From an uncultured Bacteriovoracaceae bacterium (GTDB lineage Bacteria; Bdellovibrionota; Bacteriovoracia; Bacteriovoracales; Bacteriovoracaceae), in NCBI GenBank assembly GCA_950054155.1, contig CATLOT010000005.1, positions 1-64,000 on the forward strand: a stretch of 64,000 bases of DNA, read 5' to 3'. How positions within the stretch are numbered: position 1 is the stretch's first letter; the number at the start of each line of letters is the position of its first letter. Of this stretch, positions 53,591 through 62,415 are shown one piece after another. The position numbers were made by a program, and so were the translations under genes. The notes under the pieces are model-generated. The model had not been told where the DNA came from, did no database searches, and saw only the letters and a list, made by a program, of their open reading frames with translations.

Positions 53591-54769
53591 ATGAAGAAAT
53601 TATTACTGACCATCACATGCCTGAGCTGTGTAAATATTACTGCCCAACCAAAGTTTCTAAAAAAGCAAATTGAGCTTCTCAATCAGGAGTTGTCTTTGAG
53701 CTCTCAAGCCCAAAATCCTACGACAAAACTTCTCGTTCTCTGGGACCAGGTCTTTAAAAAAGAGGGGATCACCAAAGACGAAGCGATTATCAAAGAGGTG
53801 GCAAACCTTTCTGGCAGAGCTCTTGAAAGTGATCAGATGCGCTTAAGACTTCTTGTTTTAAAGAACGCACTTAAGGTCAAACTCCTTGGGGACGACTTTC
53901 CTGCTTTTGCCGATTCATGGTCTCGTGAGACTTTTTTGAGTTACTACTCTTTAAAAGAAAATTATTCTGAATTTCTTCCCGATTTAATTGGGAAGTCTCA
54001 AAACTTTTCTGTGCAAAATGAATTTCAAAAATCCCTTGCTCGTGATGAATGGTCTGGTCGAGATATTAAAAACCTCATTAATTTTGAGCCACGTTACTCA
54101 TGGGGATTCTTTAAATACCGTAATGAGCCCACTCTTTATATGTTCTGTCGTCACAATAGGGAACACCCTTGTCTGATGGTGATGAAAGATAAGAATGGTC
54201 GTCTTGTGAGAGAGGCCAATGGACAAGTATGGTCTCAGCCTAAGCTTGCCCTTTCTGGTCGAGGTCTTCCTTCTCATCAGGTGAATGGTCATACTCCTCA
54301 AGGGGTTTATTTGATTAACTCTGTAATGCCTTCTGCTGATCAACAAAAGGTTTTTGGCAAGTATCGCCGCTTAAAACTTGATTTCGTTGAGTCTTCTCGT
54401 CGTGAGAAAAAGCTCCTGCGCTTTATTCCAGATTCTCTTCAAAAGTATTCTTGGTGGCGGGAAAATGTCGTGGCCCGTGATGTCGGGCGTATTCTTCTTC
54501 GCATTCATGGAACGGGACTCATTAATGATGATCCTGCAAGCTCTTGGTATCCCTTCTATCCGACTTCTGGTTGTGTGGCCTCGCGTGAAAATACTTATGA
54601 TGGTGTCACTTATAAAGATCAAAGACTTCTTCTTGATACTATGATGAATGCCTCGGGCCTTCGAGCACAATATGCTAATGAAACTTCTCTCACAGGACTT
54701 CTTTACGTGGTCAATATTGATAGCAAAGAAGAAGCCGTTACTTTAGAAGAAATCGCAGAGCACCTTTAG
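53591..54769 (+). CDS. YkuD-type L,D-transpeptidase family protein with SGC motif
   Basis: 392 residues from the ATG at 53591; an earlier GTG/ATG frame overlaps the terminator and is not used. Signal peptide KKLLLTITCLSCVNITA. The catalytic part has LLRIHGTG (H306) and, 22 residues on, TSGCVASREN (C328). YkuD domains normally read (S/T)HGC(I/V)R, so the second His is replaced by Ser (TSGCVASR). The N-terminal 180 residues are helical with no known domain. It would act on peptidoglycan cross-links in the periplasm, or on prey walls if secreted. Its stop shares TTAG with convergent srkA. Confidence 0.78.
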   Translation: MKKLLLTITCLSCVNITAQPKFLKKQIELLNQELSLSSQAQNPTTKLLVLWDQVFKKEGITKDEAIIKEVANLSGRALESDQMRLRLLVLKNALKVKLLGDDFPAFADSWSRETFLSYYSLKENYSEFLPDLIGKSQNFSVQNEFQKSLARDEWSGRDIKNLINFEPRYSWGFFKYRNEPTLYMFCRHNREHPCLMVMKDKNGRLVREANGQVWSQPKLALSGRGLPSHQVNGHTPQGVYLINSVMPSADQQKVFGKYRRLKLDFVESSRREKKLLRFIPDSLQKYSWWRENVVARDVGRILLRIHGTGLINDDPASSWYPFYPTSGCVASRENTYDGVTYKDQRLLLDTMMNASGLRAQYANETSLTGLLYVVNIDSKEEAVTLEEIAEHL

Positions 54770-55794
54770 TAATAAGGGTAGGGGTCATTCAGGTACTGAC
54801 AGAGCTCGATCTGTTCTCTGAGGTCATTTATTTTTTCTCCCCAATAGCGAGGAGAATTGAAATGAGGAAAGGCCTGGGGAAAGGCCGGATCTTGCCAGCG
54901 CTTGGCAATCCAGTGATCAAAGTGCAAGTAACGTAATCCTCTTAGGGGCTCAATCAGTTTGAGCTGTCCCATCGGAAAATCTCCCCATAGAGCGTAGGAG
55001 TCCACAAAGAGTTGCCTCTGTCTTTGGGCGTATTCATCGCGACCAGGAATCATGAGCCATAGGTCTTGGACCACTGGACCTGTGACATTGTCGTCAAAGT
55101 CGATAAAGAAAAACCCCTGATCTTCACTGTAGAGGAGATTACCCCAGTGGCAATCTCCATGCACCCGTTGGGTTTCAATATTTTTAAAGAGAGGCGTGAT
55201 AAGGCCAATGAATTGAGTAGCAAGGGCCTGATAAGAATCTTTAAAGTCTTTGGGGATTAAATCAGTTTTTAAGAGCCCTTCAAGATTGGCACTACCATAA
55301 ACCTCTGGGTTTAGTTTGAGTCGATGCTCAAAAGGACGCCTACGTCCAACTGAGTGCATGCGGCCAATAAGGCGACCGAGATCACGCGCCATTTGATCAT
55401 TAAGTTCATCAGGATTTCGGCCCCCTCTCTTAGGAAAGAGGGTGTAGTAGAGGGTTGCACCCTCTGTTTCAAAGATTGACTCACCATCAAAGCGCATTGG
55501 GGCAATGACAGGAACTTCGGCCTCTTCAAGATCAAAGAGAAATTGATGCTCCTCTTTGATTTGATCCTTACTCCAACGGCCCGGGCGGTAGAACTTGGCA
55601 ATGACAAAACGCTCACTCGGGCTCTTGGCCTCTTCATTTTCGATCTCAATTTCGTAAACACGATTTTCAAGAGAGTTAAGGGGCAGGCAACGACCAGTGG
55701 TGCGAAGTCCGAGCTTATCAATGTAATTTAGGATAGTTGTCGGATCTAGTTGATAGAAAAACTCGGTCTCTCCGCTACCCCAAAGGGAATTCAT
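54766..55794 (-). CDS. srkA: Stress response kinase SrkA (YihE) of the aminoglycoside phosphotransferase fold
   Basis: 342 residues, close to the 328 of E. coli. RVHGDCHWGNLLY is the catalytic loop (Brenner motif) and FFIDFDDN the metal-binding DFD; FVIAKFYRPGRW holds the ATP-binding Lys. SrkA is a Ser/Thr kinase that guards against envelope stress and the MazF toxin in E. coli. In many genomes it precedes dsbA; here it is convergent with the L,D-transpeptidase gene instead. Confidence 0.92.
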   Translation of the reverse strand: MNSLWGSGETEFFYQLDPTTILNYIDKLGLRTTGRCLPLNSLENRVYEIEIENEEAKSPSERFVIAKFYRPGRWSKDQIKEEHQFLFDLEEAEVPVIAPMRFDGESIFETEGATLYYTLFPKRGGRNPDELNDQMARDLGRLIGRMHSVGRRRPFEHRLKLNPEVYGSANLEGLLKTDLIPKDFKDSYQALATQFIGLITPLFKNIETQRVHGDCHWGNLLYSEDQGFFFIDFDDNVTGPVVQDLWLMIPGRDEYAQRQRQLFVDSYALWGDFPMGQLKLIEPLRGLRYLHFDHWIAKRWQDPAFPQAFPHFNSPRYWGEKINDLREQIELCQYLNDPYPYY

Positions 55795-55843
55795 AGGACT
55801 TCCTTGGTCAAAAAATTCTCATCCTAGAAGGATAACTTGAGGA

Positions 55844-55852
55844 TGTTATAAT
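55844..55852 (+). promoter_or_regulatory. Extended -10 promoter candidate for the SelO-like gene
   Basis: TGTTATAAT has a perfect TATAAT (55847-55852) with the TG of an extended -10 one base upstream. No good -35 is seen at 17 bases. Transcription would start only about 6 bases before the ATG at 55865, giving a nearly leaderless message. Confidence 0.4.
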
Positions 55853-55864
55853 GATTTTAAGGTT

Positions 55865-57721
55865 ATGACGAGACTAAAGAGAAACTCCATTCATTCATCC
55901 CTTCCCAGTGACAAGTTTCAGGTCACGCCTAAGACTTATTCTAAGTTTAATAGGATCAACGGAAAGCATCCCTTTCAAAAAGAGACGAAGGATTCTTATG
56001 TTGCCTATCGCGCACGTACGCGCCATGGAGGGAAGGTTACCGCTTTTAATTATGATCTCGCGCGCGAGATCGGTCTTATTCCCAAAGGTCATCCCAATAA
56101 AATGACCAAGGAGCTTGAGAAGGCCTTTATCGACACCTTCGCGATCGTCATCATCAATGAGTACGACCAAATCAATGGCATTAAATTTCCTAAAGAAGAT
56201 ATTAAACCCAACTTCTATATGGCCACGCGCTATCTTCAGCTTCAGCACCCCAATAAACAGGGGAAGACCTCTGGTGACGGGCGAAGTATTTGGAATGGCC
56301 AGCTTAAGACGAAGAATGGCATGTGGGATATTTCAAGTTGCGGAACTGGAGCAACTTGCTTAAGTCCTGCCACCCATATCCAAAAGAAGTATTTTCAAAC
56401 AGGGGACCCCTCCATTAGTTATGGATGTGGTTATGCTGAATTAGATGAGGGGCTTGCCACACTCTTCTTTTCTGAGATTCTTCACCAAAACCAATTTAAA
56501 ACAGAGAGAGTTCTCGGGATCTTAACTTTCCCTGATGGCTTTGCCATTACGGTTAGGGTTCACGATAATCTTCTCAGGCCGAGTCATATGTTTAACCATC
56601 TTAAACAGGGCAATCATGAAGCCTTAGAGATGGTGGTTCGCTACTATATTGAAAGACAGATTGCTAATGGCAAGTGGACTGATGTGCCTCAATCCTGGTC
56701 AAAGAAACTCGACTACTTTTTAAAGAAACAAACAGAGGTCTTTGCTCATACCGCCGCAAAATTTGAGGATGAGTATATTTTCTGTTGGCTTGATTGGGAT
56801 GGAGATAATGTCCTTATGGATGGGGGGATTATTGACTATGGAAGTGTACGCCAATTTGGCCTCTTTCATAGTGAGTATCGTTTTGATGATACTGATCGCT
56901 TTTCAACATCCATTACAGAACAAAAGAATAAAGCTAAATACACTGTTCAAAACTTCGCGCAAATCGTCGACTTCTTAAAAACGAAAGAGAAGAAACCTCT
57001 AAAAGATTTTGCTAAAGGGCAGTGGAGTAAAGACTTTGAAGAAGTCTTTAAAAATGAGAAAAGACGAAATCTCCTTCATAAATGTGGTTTTGAAGGGGAG
57101 GTCATTGATGAAATTATTGCTCAAGGGCAAGAAGAGATTGATCATTTCATGGCAGCGTTTAGTTATTTTGAACGAGCGAAGTCATGTCTTGGACCTCGTC
57201 CCGTCAATGATGGCATCAATTGGGACGCGATATTTTGCATGAGGGATATCCTTCGTGAGCTCCCCCAGCTCTATCTTAGTCGTGGAGAGTGGATCGATCC
57301 TCATGAGTTCATCGAAATTCTAAAGTCGACTTATGCGAAGGATGAAGATCTTCTCATTAATTCTTATCGTAAGAAGAAGATAGATGATTTTCAAAAAGGT
57401 TATTGGAGTCTCGTTAAAAAGGCCGCAACAATTGAGAAGCAAACGCTTAATAAGGTTCTTCTTAACCTTACGATGCGCTCTTCTGTCATCAATAAGTATG
57501 ACAGGGTTACTGGAGACTCTATTACCACAATCATTACCATGCTTATGGAAAAGATGAAGGGGATGACTCCAGATAAACTCCATAAGTTACTTACTCATTT
57601 TAGAGATTACCAAAACCTTGATCCTGATACTGATAAAGAAGAGCACAGGGGAAGTTGGCAAAAATCTGCCCTTATGAGGGGATTTCTTCAAGTCGTCAGA
57701 GAGTATAGAGAGGGGCTGTGA
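55865..57721 (+). CDS. Divergent SelO/YdiU-like protein (protein AMPylase pseudokinase family)
   Basis: 618 residues, no signal or membrane helix. SelO-like landmarks: SGDGRSIWNGQLKTKNGMWDISSCGTGATCLSP (near 135-165, compare LGDGRA and W-D-x-x-x-K-G-(S/T)-G-x-T), a following region with LATLFFSEILHQNQFKTERVLGIL, then DWDGDNVLMDGGIIDYGSVRQFG (near 310-330, compare NTDN-MSI-TIDYGP). SelO transfers AMP to proteins. The family is not certain: the match is of pattern only, and the C-terminal Sec/Cys of SelO is absent. It is coupled to the S51 peptidase gene by a GTGA overlap. Confidence 0.68.
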   Translation: MTRLKRNSIHSSLPSDKFQVTPKTYSKFNRINGKHPFQKETKDSYVAYRARTRHGGKVTAFNYDLAREIGLIPKGHPNKMTKELEKAFIDTFAIVIINEYDQINGIKFPKEDIKPNFYMATRYLQLQHPNKQGKTSGDGRSIWNGQLKTKNGMWDISSCGTGATCLSPATHIQKKYFQTGDPSISYGCGYAELDEGLATLFFSEILHQNQFKTERVLGILTFPDGFAITVRVHDNLLRPSHMFNHLKQGNHEALEMVVRYYIERQIANGKWTDVPQSWSKKLDYFLKKQTEVFAHTAAKFEDEYIFCWLDWDGDNVLMDGGIIDYGSVRQFGLFHSEYRFDDTDRFSTSITEQKNKAKYTVQNFAQIVDFLKTKEKKPLKDFAKGQWSKDFEEVFKNEKRRNLLHKCGFEGEVIDEIIAQGQEEIDHFMAAFSYFERAKSCLGPRPVNDGINWDAIFCMRDILRELPQLYLSRGEWIDPHEFIEILKSTYAKDEDLLINSYRKKKIDDFQKGYWSLVKKAATIEKQTLNKVLLNLTMRSSVINKYDRVTGDSITTIITMLMEKMKGMTPDKLHKLLTHFRDYQNLDPDTDKEEHRGSWQKSALMRGFLQVVREYREGL

Positions 57722-58383
57722 AGTTAGTTTTCTATAGTGGTGGCGATGAAATCTCTAATATGGCGATAGATGAAGAAGCACTAGACCTCGTTGAATCCAA
57801 TAATCCGACTTTTGTTTTTATCCCAAGCTCCTCCTACGATGGTGAATATGAGTTTCAGGAGTTTGTTGAGCACTATCAGAAATTTGGAGTGACCCGTTTT
57901 CTCTATTTCCCCGTTGATATTCCCCACGATAATGTTCTCTTAAAAGAGGTCTTTAATAGTGACCTCATTCATCTTGGAGGAGGGAATACCTATTATTTTC
58001 TCCACTCTCTGAGAAAGCGGGGGCTCTTAGGCTTTCTAAAGGAATATGCTCTTGAAGGAGGAGTTCTTTCAGGTTTAAGCGCGGGGGGAATCATGATGAC
58101 CCCCAATATTCGAACGGCGGGCTACCCCGATTTTGATCGAGACGACAATGAAGAGGGACTCGTCAACCTACGCTCCTTAGGGCTTGTGAAGTTTGAATTC
58201 TTTCCCCATTTTAAAAACTCTGTGCGCTATGACACAGTCTTAAGAAAACAATCAAAGCTGACTAAGAATCCTATCTTCGCGCTTCCTGATGGTTGTGGTC
58301 TTATTAAGGAAGGAAATAATTTAAAAATTATCGGCCGCGCATGGAGCTTTCATCAGGGTGTGAAGACTCTTCTCAATGCCTGA
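57718..58383 (+). CDS. Peptidase S51 / dipeptidase E-like protein
   Basis: 221 residues. LSGLSAGGIMM contains the nucleophile-elbow Ser (S121), and LIHLGGGNTYYFL is the other hallmark of PepE-like class-I glutamine amidotransferase folds (the GGGNT before the elbow). PepE cleaves Asp-X dipeptides. The start is a GTG overlapping the previous stop (GTGA). The 3' end overlaps the opposing FemAB-like gene by 31 bases. Confidence 0.88.
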   Translation: MKLVFYSGGDEISNMAIDEEALDLVESNNPTFVFIPSSSYDGEYEFQEFVEHYQKFGVTRFLYFPVDIPHDNVLLKEVFNSDLIHLGGGNTYYFLHSLRKRGLLGFLKEYALEGGVLSGLSAGGIMMTPNIRTAGYPDFDRDDNEEGLVNLRSLGLVKFEFFPHFKNSVRYDTVLRKQSKLTKNPIFALPDGCGLIKEGNNLKIIGRAWSFHQGVKTLLNA

Positions 58384-59444
58384 CGTTCTTCTTCGATAAA
58401 GTTCCCAATTGCCTTTGAAAACTCACTATGCTTGAGATGGTGAAAGCTCTTAGTGAGTGTTGGCGGGAAGCCACGCATTCTCTTATGCTCGCCTTGAGCG
58501 CCAGCCTCAAATCTTTTAAGGTCCTTACTAAGACAAAGTTCAATTCCTCTATAAATACACAGTTCAAAATGAAGAAAGGGAATATCTCTTTGGCACCCCC
58601 AGTAACGGCCATAGAGGGTATCGTCAGAGTGAAAATAAAGGGCCGAAGCTAGCGGACCCCGCTCATCTTTTGCGATGAAAAGAGAGCAGGATTCAGGCTT
58701 ACTTTGGATGAAGGACTTAAAAAACTCTAGTGAAAGGTAAGCCTGTGACCATTTTTTCTCAATGGTGGAGAGATAGCATTGATAAAAGAAATCAATATCT
58801 GAAGTTTCGATTTCATTACCTTGGAGAAGGACTATTTCCGTATCCTTGAGGGCGCGACGCTCTTTCTTTATGGATTTGCGTCTATTCTTCTTAAGACCCG
58901 CGAGGTAATCCTCAAAGCTATGGCATTGCTCTCGATTCCAATGGTACTGAATGGAGTCCCTTTCCATAAGCTCTATATCGCTAAGAAGGGGGGCTTCCTC
59001 TTCATTGGTAAAGAGGAAATGGAGACCCGACAGATTTTGATTTTTATAAAATTCTAAAAGCTTAGGTAAGAGAAAGTTTTTTTGATCACTTAAGCTTCCC
59101 AGCAGCTTTGGTGCACTAATGGGACTATAGGGGATCGCCACGGTCAGTTTGGGATAGTAGGGCACGCCGTAACGTCCATAGGCTTCGGCCCAGGACCAAT
59201 CAAATATAAATTCACCGTAGCTATCGGTCTTTATGAAAAGGGGGAGAGCTGCTGAAAGAGTGCCGTCCTTTTCAACGGTCATATAGGCGGGGTTCCAGCC
59301 CGTGTTTTGGCCAAGACAGTGACCCTTTTCAAGGGCATTAAAGAACTCCCAAGAGATAAAGGGATTGTTGTTCTCATTGAGAGAATTCCACTGAGCTTGA
59401 TGGACTTTGCTAATGCTGTCTTGAATCTTAACTTCAACACTCAA
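58353..59444 (-). CDS. FemAB-like acyltransferase (PF04339 / DUF482 type)
   Basis: 363 residues. Two GNAT-like halves: NNPFISWEFFNALEKGHCLG near the start and GLKKNRRKSIKKERRAL, then YGRYWGCQRDIPFLHFELCIYRGIELCL and AGAQGEHKRMRGF, the signature of proteins annotated as peptidoglycan biosynthesis/recognition or CsFemAB. FemAB enzymes add amino acids from aminoacyl-tRNA to wall peptides. Last gene of the cmoA operon. Confidence 0.82.
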   Translation of the reverse strand: MSVEVKIQDSISKVHQAQWNSLNENNNPFISWEFFNALEKGHCLGQNTGWNPAYMTVEKDGTLSAALPLFIKTDSYGEFIFDWSWAEAYGRYGVPYYPKLTVAIPYSPISAPKLLGSLSDQKNFLLPKLLEFYKNQNLSGLHFLFTNEEEAPLLSDIELMERDSIQYHWNREQCHSFEDYLAGLKKNRRKSIKKERRALKDTEIVLLQGNEIETSDIDFFYQCYLSTIEKKWSQAYLSLEFFKSFIQSKPESCSLFIAKDERGPLASALYFHSDDTLYGRYWGCQRDIPFLHFELCIYRGIELCLSKDLKRFEAGAQGEHKRMRGFPPTLTKSFHHLKHSEFSKAIGNFIEEERQALRRVFTP

Positions 59445-59449
59445 AAGAC

Positions 59450-59854
59450 TTACTCCTGACTGTGAAGGGGGGGATTGGGACGAGGCTCACTTGGTCGCGT
59501 CCAAATAAAGCTGAGCACACTAATGCCCGTGAGACTGACCACAATTTTAATACCATAGTGAACGGGGACAAAAATGAGAGTGTAGCTAAAGAGAAGCACC
59601 ATCATAATCGTTGCCGTGATTTTGGCGGGTTTTCTAATCACACCGTGCTTTTCCCAGTTGCTGATAACGGGGCCTAAGTGTTTTTGATTTAAGAGCCATG
59701 CATGAAGTTTTTCACTACTTCTTGAGAAGAAGAAAGCGGCTAAAAGGGCAAAGGGAGTGGTCGGAAGGATGGGAAGAAAAATACCGATAACGCCAAGAAA
59801 GAGGCAGAGGAATCCAAAGAAAAGATAGAGTAATCTCTTTGTCCCCTGAACCAT
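59450..59854 (-). CDS. DUF454 (YbaN-like) inner-membrane protein
   Basis: 134 residues with four hydrophobic segments. LFFGFLCLFLGVIGIFLPILPTTPFALLAAFFFSRSSEKLHAWLL is the DUF454 signature (G-x-x-LP-x-LPTTPF-LLA). Function unknown. It starts directly after cmoB ends and is followed 5 bases later by the FemAB-like gene. Confidence 0.88.
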   Translation of the reverse strand: MVQGTKRLLYLFFGFLCLFLGVIGIFLPILPTTPFALLAAFFFSRSSEKLHAWLLNQKHLGPVISNWEKHGVIRKPAKITATIMMVLLFSYTLIFVPVHYGIKIVVSLTGISVLSFIWTRPSEPRPNPPLHSQE

Positions 59855-60823
59855 TTATTGTCCTTTCTTCTTACTTGCCTTGATGAGAAAACGTCTCGGG
59901 GCAGGGTGGCCTTCAACTGTGACAGAGGGATCATTGGGATCAAGACTGTCTTTAAGGCTTTGAAAGGGAGGTGGGCACCAAGGAGTGATCCGCTGCTCAT
60001 CTTCTGTGAGGTCCGTATCGGCCACAACTTCAACATTAATGAGCCGTGCCTTTTTGGCCCAATTCATAAAACAACTTAATGTGGGAACAAACCAAACATT
60101 TCTCATGCGCGCATACCGATCCTCTGGGAATAAAGCATAAGACTCTTCGCCAGGGATACCAATGGTCTCTAGATAGACAGTGCCTCCTGGTTTGAGGGAC
60201 TCTCTGATGTCGAGCATTTGTTGAATCGGATGACGGTGATGATAAACAATCCCCATGTGAAAAATGACATCGAAGACCTCTTTAAAAAGAGGCATATGTT
60301 CCACGCCAAAGAGTTCAAAGTGCAGGTTAGGGCATTTGGCATAATTTTGGATGAGATCAAATTGAGCTTGCATGGGAAGGACGGGGTCAATGCCAAGAAC
60401 CAATTCGGGCTGGTGCTGGGCCATGCGAAACATGAAGTAACCATTATTGCAGCCCACATCAAGGATGACCTTATCTTTGAGGTCGACGAGCTTTTTTTCA
60501 ATTCGTTGCCATTTATAATCGGAGCGCCACTCAGCATCGATATCAAGATCAAAGAGCTTGAAGGGACCCTTCTTCCACGGGCTTAATTGTTTGGCCACAT
60601 CATGAAGCCCATCTTGATGAGAGTCAACGGGGCTCTTTTCACTGAGGGTAACCCATGAATCACTGAAGTCTCTTTGGTCAACTTCTCTTTGGGGATAACT
60701 CTCAATTTTCCAGCGCTTTGAGCTTTCTCGCTCCCACCAAGACTCACGCTCTTCTTTAAGGGCGCAAAGATTTTCCCAATCAATATTGTCTTTGTAGGGC
60801 AGAAGATAATCTAATGACTTCAC
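59855..60823 (-). CDS. cmoB: tRNA U34 carboxymethyltransferase CmoB
   Basis: 322 residues (E. coli 323). KVILDVGCNNGYFMFRM is SAM motif I; the N-terminal half has SWVTLSEKSPVDS and WKKGPFKLFDLDIDAEWRSDYKW, as in CmoB. It transfers a carboxymethyl group from carboxy-SAM to 5-hydroxyuridine 34 of tRNA, making cmo5U and widening wobble reading. It overlaps cmoA by 4 bases (ATGA). Confidence 0.95.
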   Translation of the reverse strand: MKSLDYLLPYKDNIDWENLCALKEERESWWERESSKRWKIESYPQREVDQRDFSDSWVTLSEKSPVDSHQDGLHDVAKQLSPWKKGPFKLFDLDIDAEWRSDYKWQRIEKKLVDLKDKVILDVGCNNGYFMFRMAQHQPELVLGIDPVLPMQAQFDLIQNYAKCPNLHFELFGVEHMPLFKEVFDVIFHMGIVYHHRHPIQQMLDIRESLKPGGTVYLETIGIPGEESYALFPEDRYARMRNVWFVPTLSCFMNWAKKARLINVEVVADTDLTEDEQRITPWCPPPFQSLKDSLDPNDPSVTVEGHPAPRRFLIKASKKKGQ

Positions 60824-61587
60824 TCTTTGATTCCTAGATAGCTTGCAAAGTTGTACCAGCGAAAAAGCATCTCACTTTGTTTAAATCCAGCGCCTCTCAA
60901 CATGGAGAGTTGGTCTTCTGGAGATAAGGGGATGAGGACATTTTCAAGGGCCTCTCTCTTTTGAGAAATTTCTAGCTCGCTATAACCTTGGCGTCTTTTA
61001 AAATCATAGTAGAGATCAGTGATACAACTTTCAACAATGGCCTGGGGAGATCTGATCTTCTCAGAGAGAATAAGAATTCCGCCACTTGGTAAATGGGCAT
61101 AAATCTTTTCAAGTAGGGCTTTTCTCTTTTCTACCTTTAGAAATTGTAAGGTGTAGTTAAGGATAACGACGCTTGCATCGCAAAGGTCGACTTGGGTCAT
61201 GTCTTCACCTAAAAAGACGACGTCGCGAACGTGGGCGCATTTGGCCTGGGCCTTTTCAATCATGGCCGCTGAAGTATCCACGCCAGTGAAGCTAATGGGA
61301 CGGCCAAGTTGCTTCATGTGATGTTCAAGCAGGAGGATGGTGGTGCCTGTTGAGCAGCCAAAGTCAAAAACACGACCGGAATCGGGGTAGTAGCGTGCCA
61401 CCAGGTCAACGATCAGGCTGTGAATTTCTTTGTAAAAGGGGATGGAGCGTCCGATCATATCATCAAAGACGTCGGCAACTTCCTGATTAAAGGAAAAGGG
61501 AGCGATATTTTGCTGTGCGTGAGAGAAGATCTTATCTTCTGATGTTTTAGGTGATGTTTTAGTCGTCGTATTCATAGGTGAATGCAT
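60820..61587 (-). CDS. cmoA: Carboxy-SAM synthase CmoA
   Basis: 255 residues. DKIFSHAQQNIAPFSFNQEVADVFDDMIGRSIPFY is the CmoA opening; RVFDFGCSTGTTIL is SAM motif I, and VVILNYTLQFL follows. It makes carboxy-S-adenosyl-methionine from SAM and prephenate for CmoB. First gene of the four-gene operon. ATG at 61587 or one four codons later. Confidence 0.95.
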   Translation of the reverse strand: MHSPMNTTTKTSPKTSEDKIFSHAQQNIAPFSFNQEVADVFDDMIGRSIPFYKEIHSLIVDLVARYYPDSGRVFDFGCSTGTTILLLEHHMKQLGRPISFTGVDTSAAMIEKAQAKCAHVRDVVFLGEDMTQVDLCDASVVILNYTLQFLKVEKRKALLEKIYAHLPSGGILILSEKIRSPQAIVESCITDLYYDFKRRQGYSELEISQKREALENVLIPLSPEDQLSMLRGAGFKQSEMLFRWYNFASYLGIKE

Positions 61588-61707
61588 AGCAAAAACTTCA
61601 GGGAAATACTATAAATTACTGGGGAGTGGTCTAATATTCGCATATTGCATTGTTAAGTTTTTTAAAGCAAAATCAATAGCTCTTATTTAAGATTGGGAAA
61701 AGGAATA

Positions 61708-62415
61708 ATGGAAAAAGACCAGTTATCGCGGTTTCGCACTCTTGCTGACACCTCTTCAGTGGTGGCCCATGACCTCTGTGCTCAACTTCATGTGATCCAG
61801 TTTTGTTTAGATGAATTGAGTGAGCATGTGGATGAAGAAGGTAAGGAGTACCTGAAAAGAATGGGGACTTCGACCAGTTACATAACAAACCTCATTGATA
61901 GTTTTAGAAGAGGTCTTAAGGTAAGTCTCACTGATGATCAGGGACACTATCTCAGTGACATCTACGATGGATTTTTAGAACTGATTAAGAACCACTATTA
62001 TGTTGTTCTTGAGAAAATCCAGTTTGATGTTCAGGGAAATCTTGGTGATCTAAAGATTAAAAATCAAAGCCGAACTTTGATGCATATCTTCTTTGCTCTC
62101 TACTCACTTTATATCGACGAGCTTAAGGCCAACCAGGATGAAGAGGGGAGTCGTCTTAGTTTTCTCCTCAAGGCCTGTAAGAAGAATAATCGCTTTGCTT
62201 CCATTCAAATTGAAGTTGAGGGAGCAGAGTATGAGAGGTCTTGGCTAGCCCATAAGCTTCAAACAAGTGTTGCCGAAAAAGGGAAAGTCAGACAGTTTTT
62301 AGGAATTTCCTTACTGAATGAAAAGAAAGCTGATGATGAAGAATTCTTAACTTTTCAAAAGGGTAGTAACCGTAACATTATAGAAATTTCAGTTCCCCTA
62401 GAGATTAATAATTAA
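61708..62415 (+). CDS. DHp-type histidine phosphotransfer protein (ChpT-like)
   Basis: 235 residues from the ATG at 61708, preceded by an AAAAGGA site. VVAHDLCAQLHVIQFCLDEL (His21) is an H-box-like AHD segment at the start of a two-helix DHp domain (about 5-75). The rest looks like a Bergerat-type fold (ATPase relative) but has no N, G1 or G2 box. This is the layout of ChpT or Spo0B-like phosphotransferases, which pass phosphoryl groups but do not autophosphorylate. It overlaps the response-regulator gene by one base. Confidence 0.75.
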   Translation: MEKDQLSRFRTLADTSSVVAHDLCAQLHVIQFCLDELSEHVDEEGKEYLKRMGTSTSYITNLIDSFRRGLKVSLTDDQGHYLSDIYDGFLELIKNHYYVVLEKIQFDVQGNLGDLKIKNQSRTLMHIFFALYSLYIDELKANQDEEGSRLSFLLKACKKNNRFASIQIEVEGAEYERSWLAHKLQTSVAEKGKVRQFLGISLLNEKKADDEEFLTFQKGSNRNIIEISVPLEINN

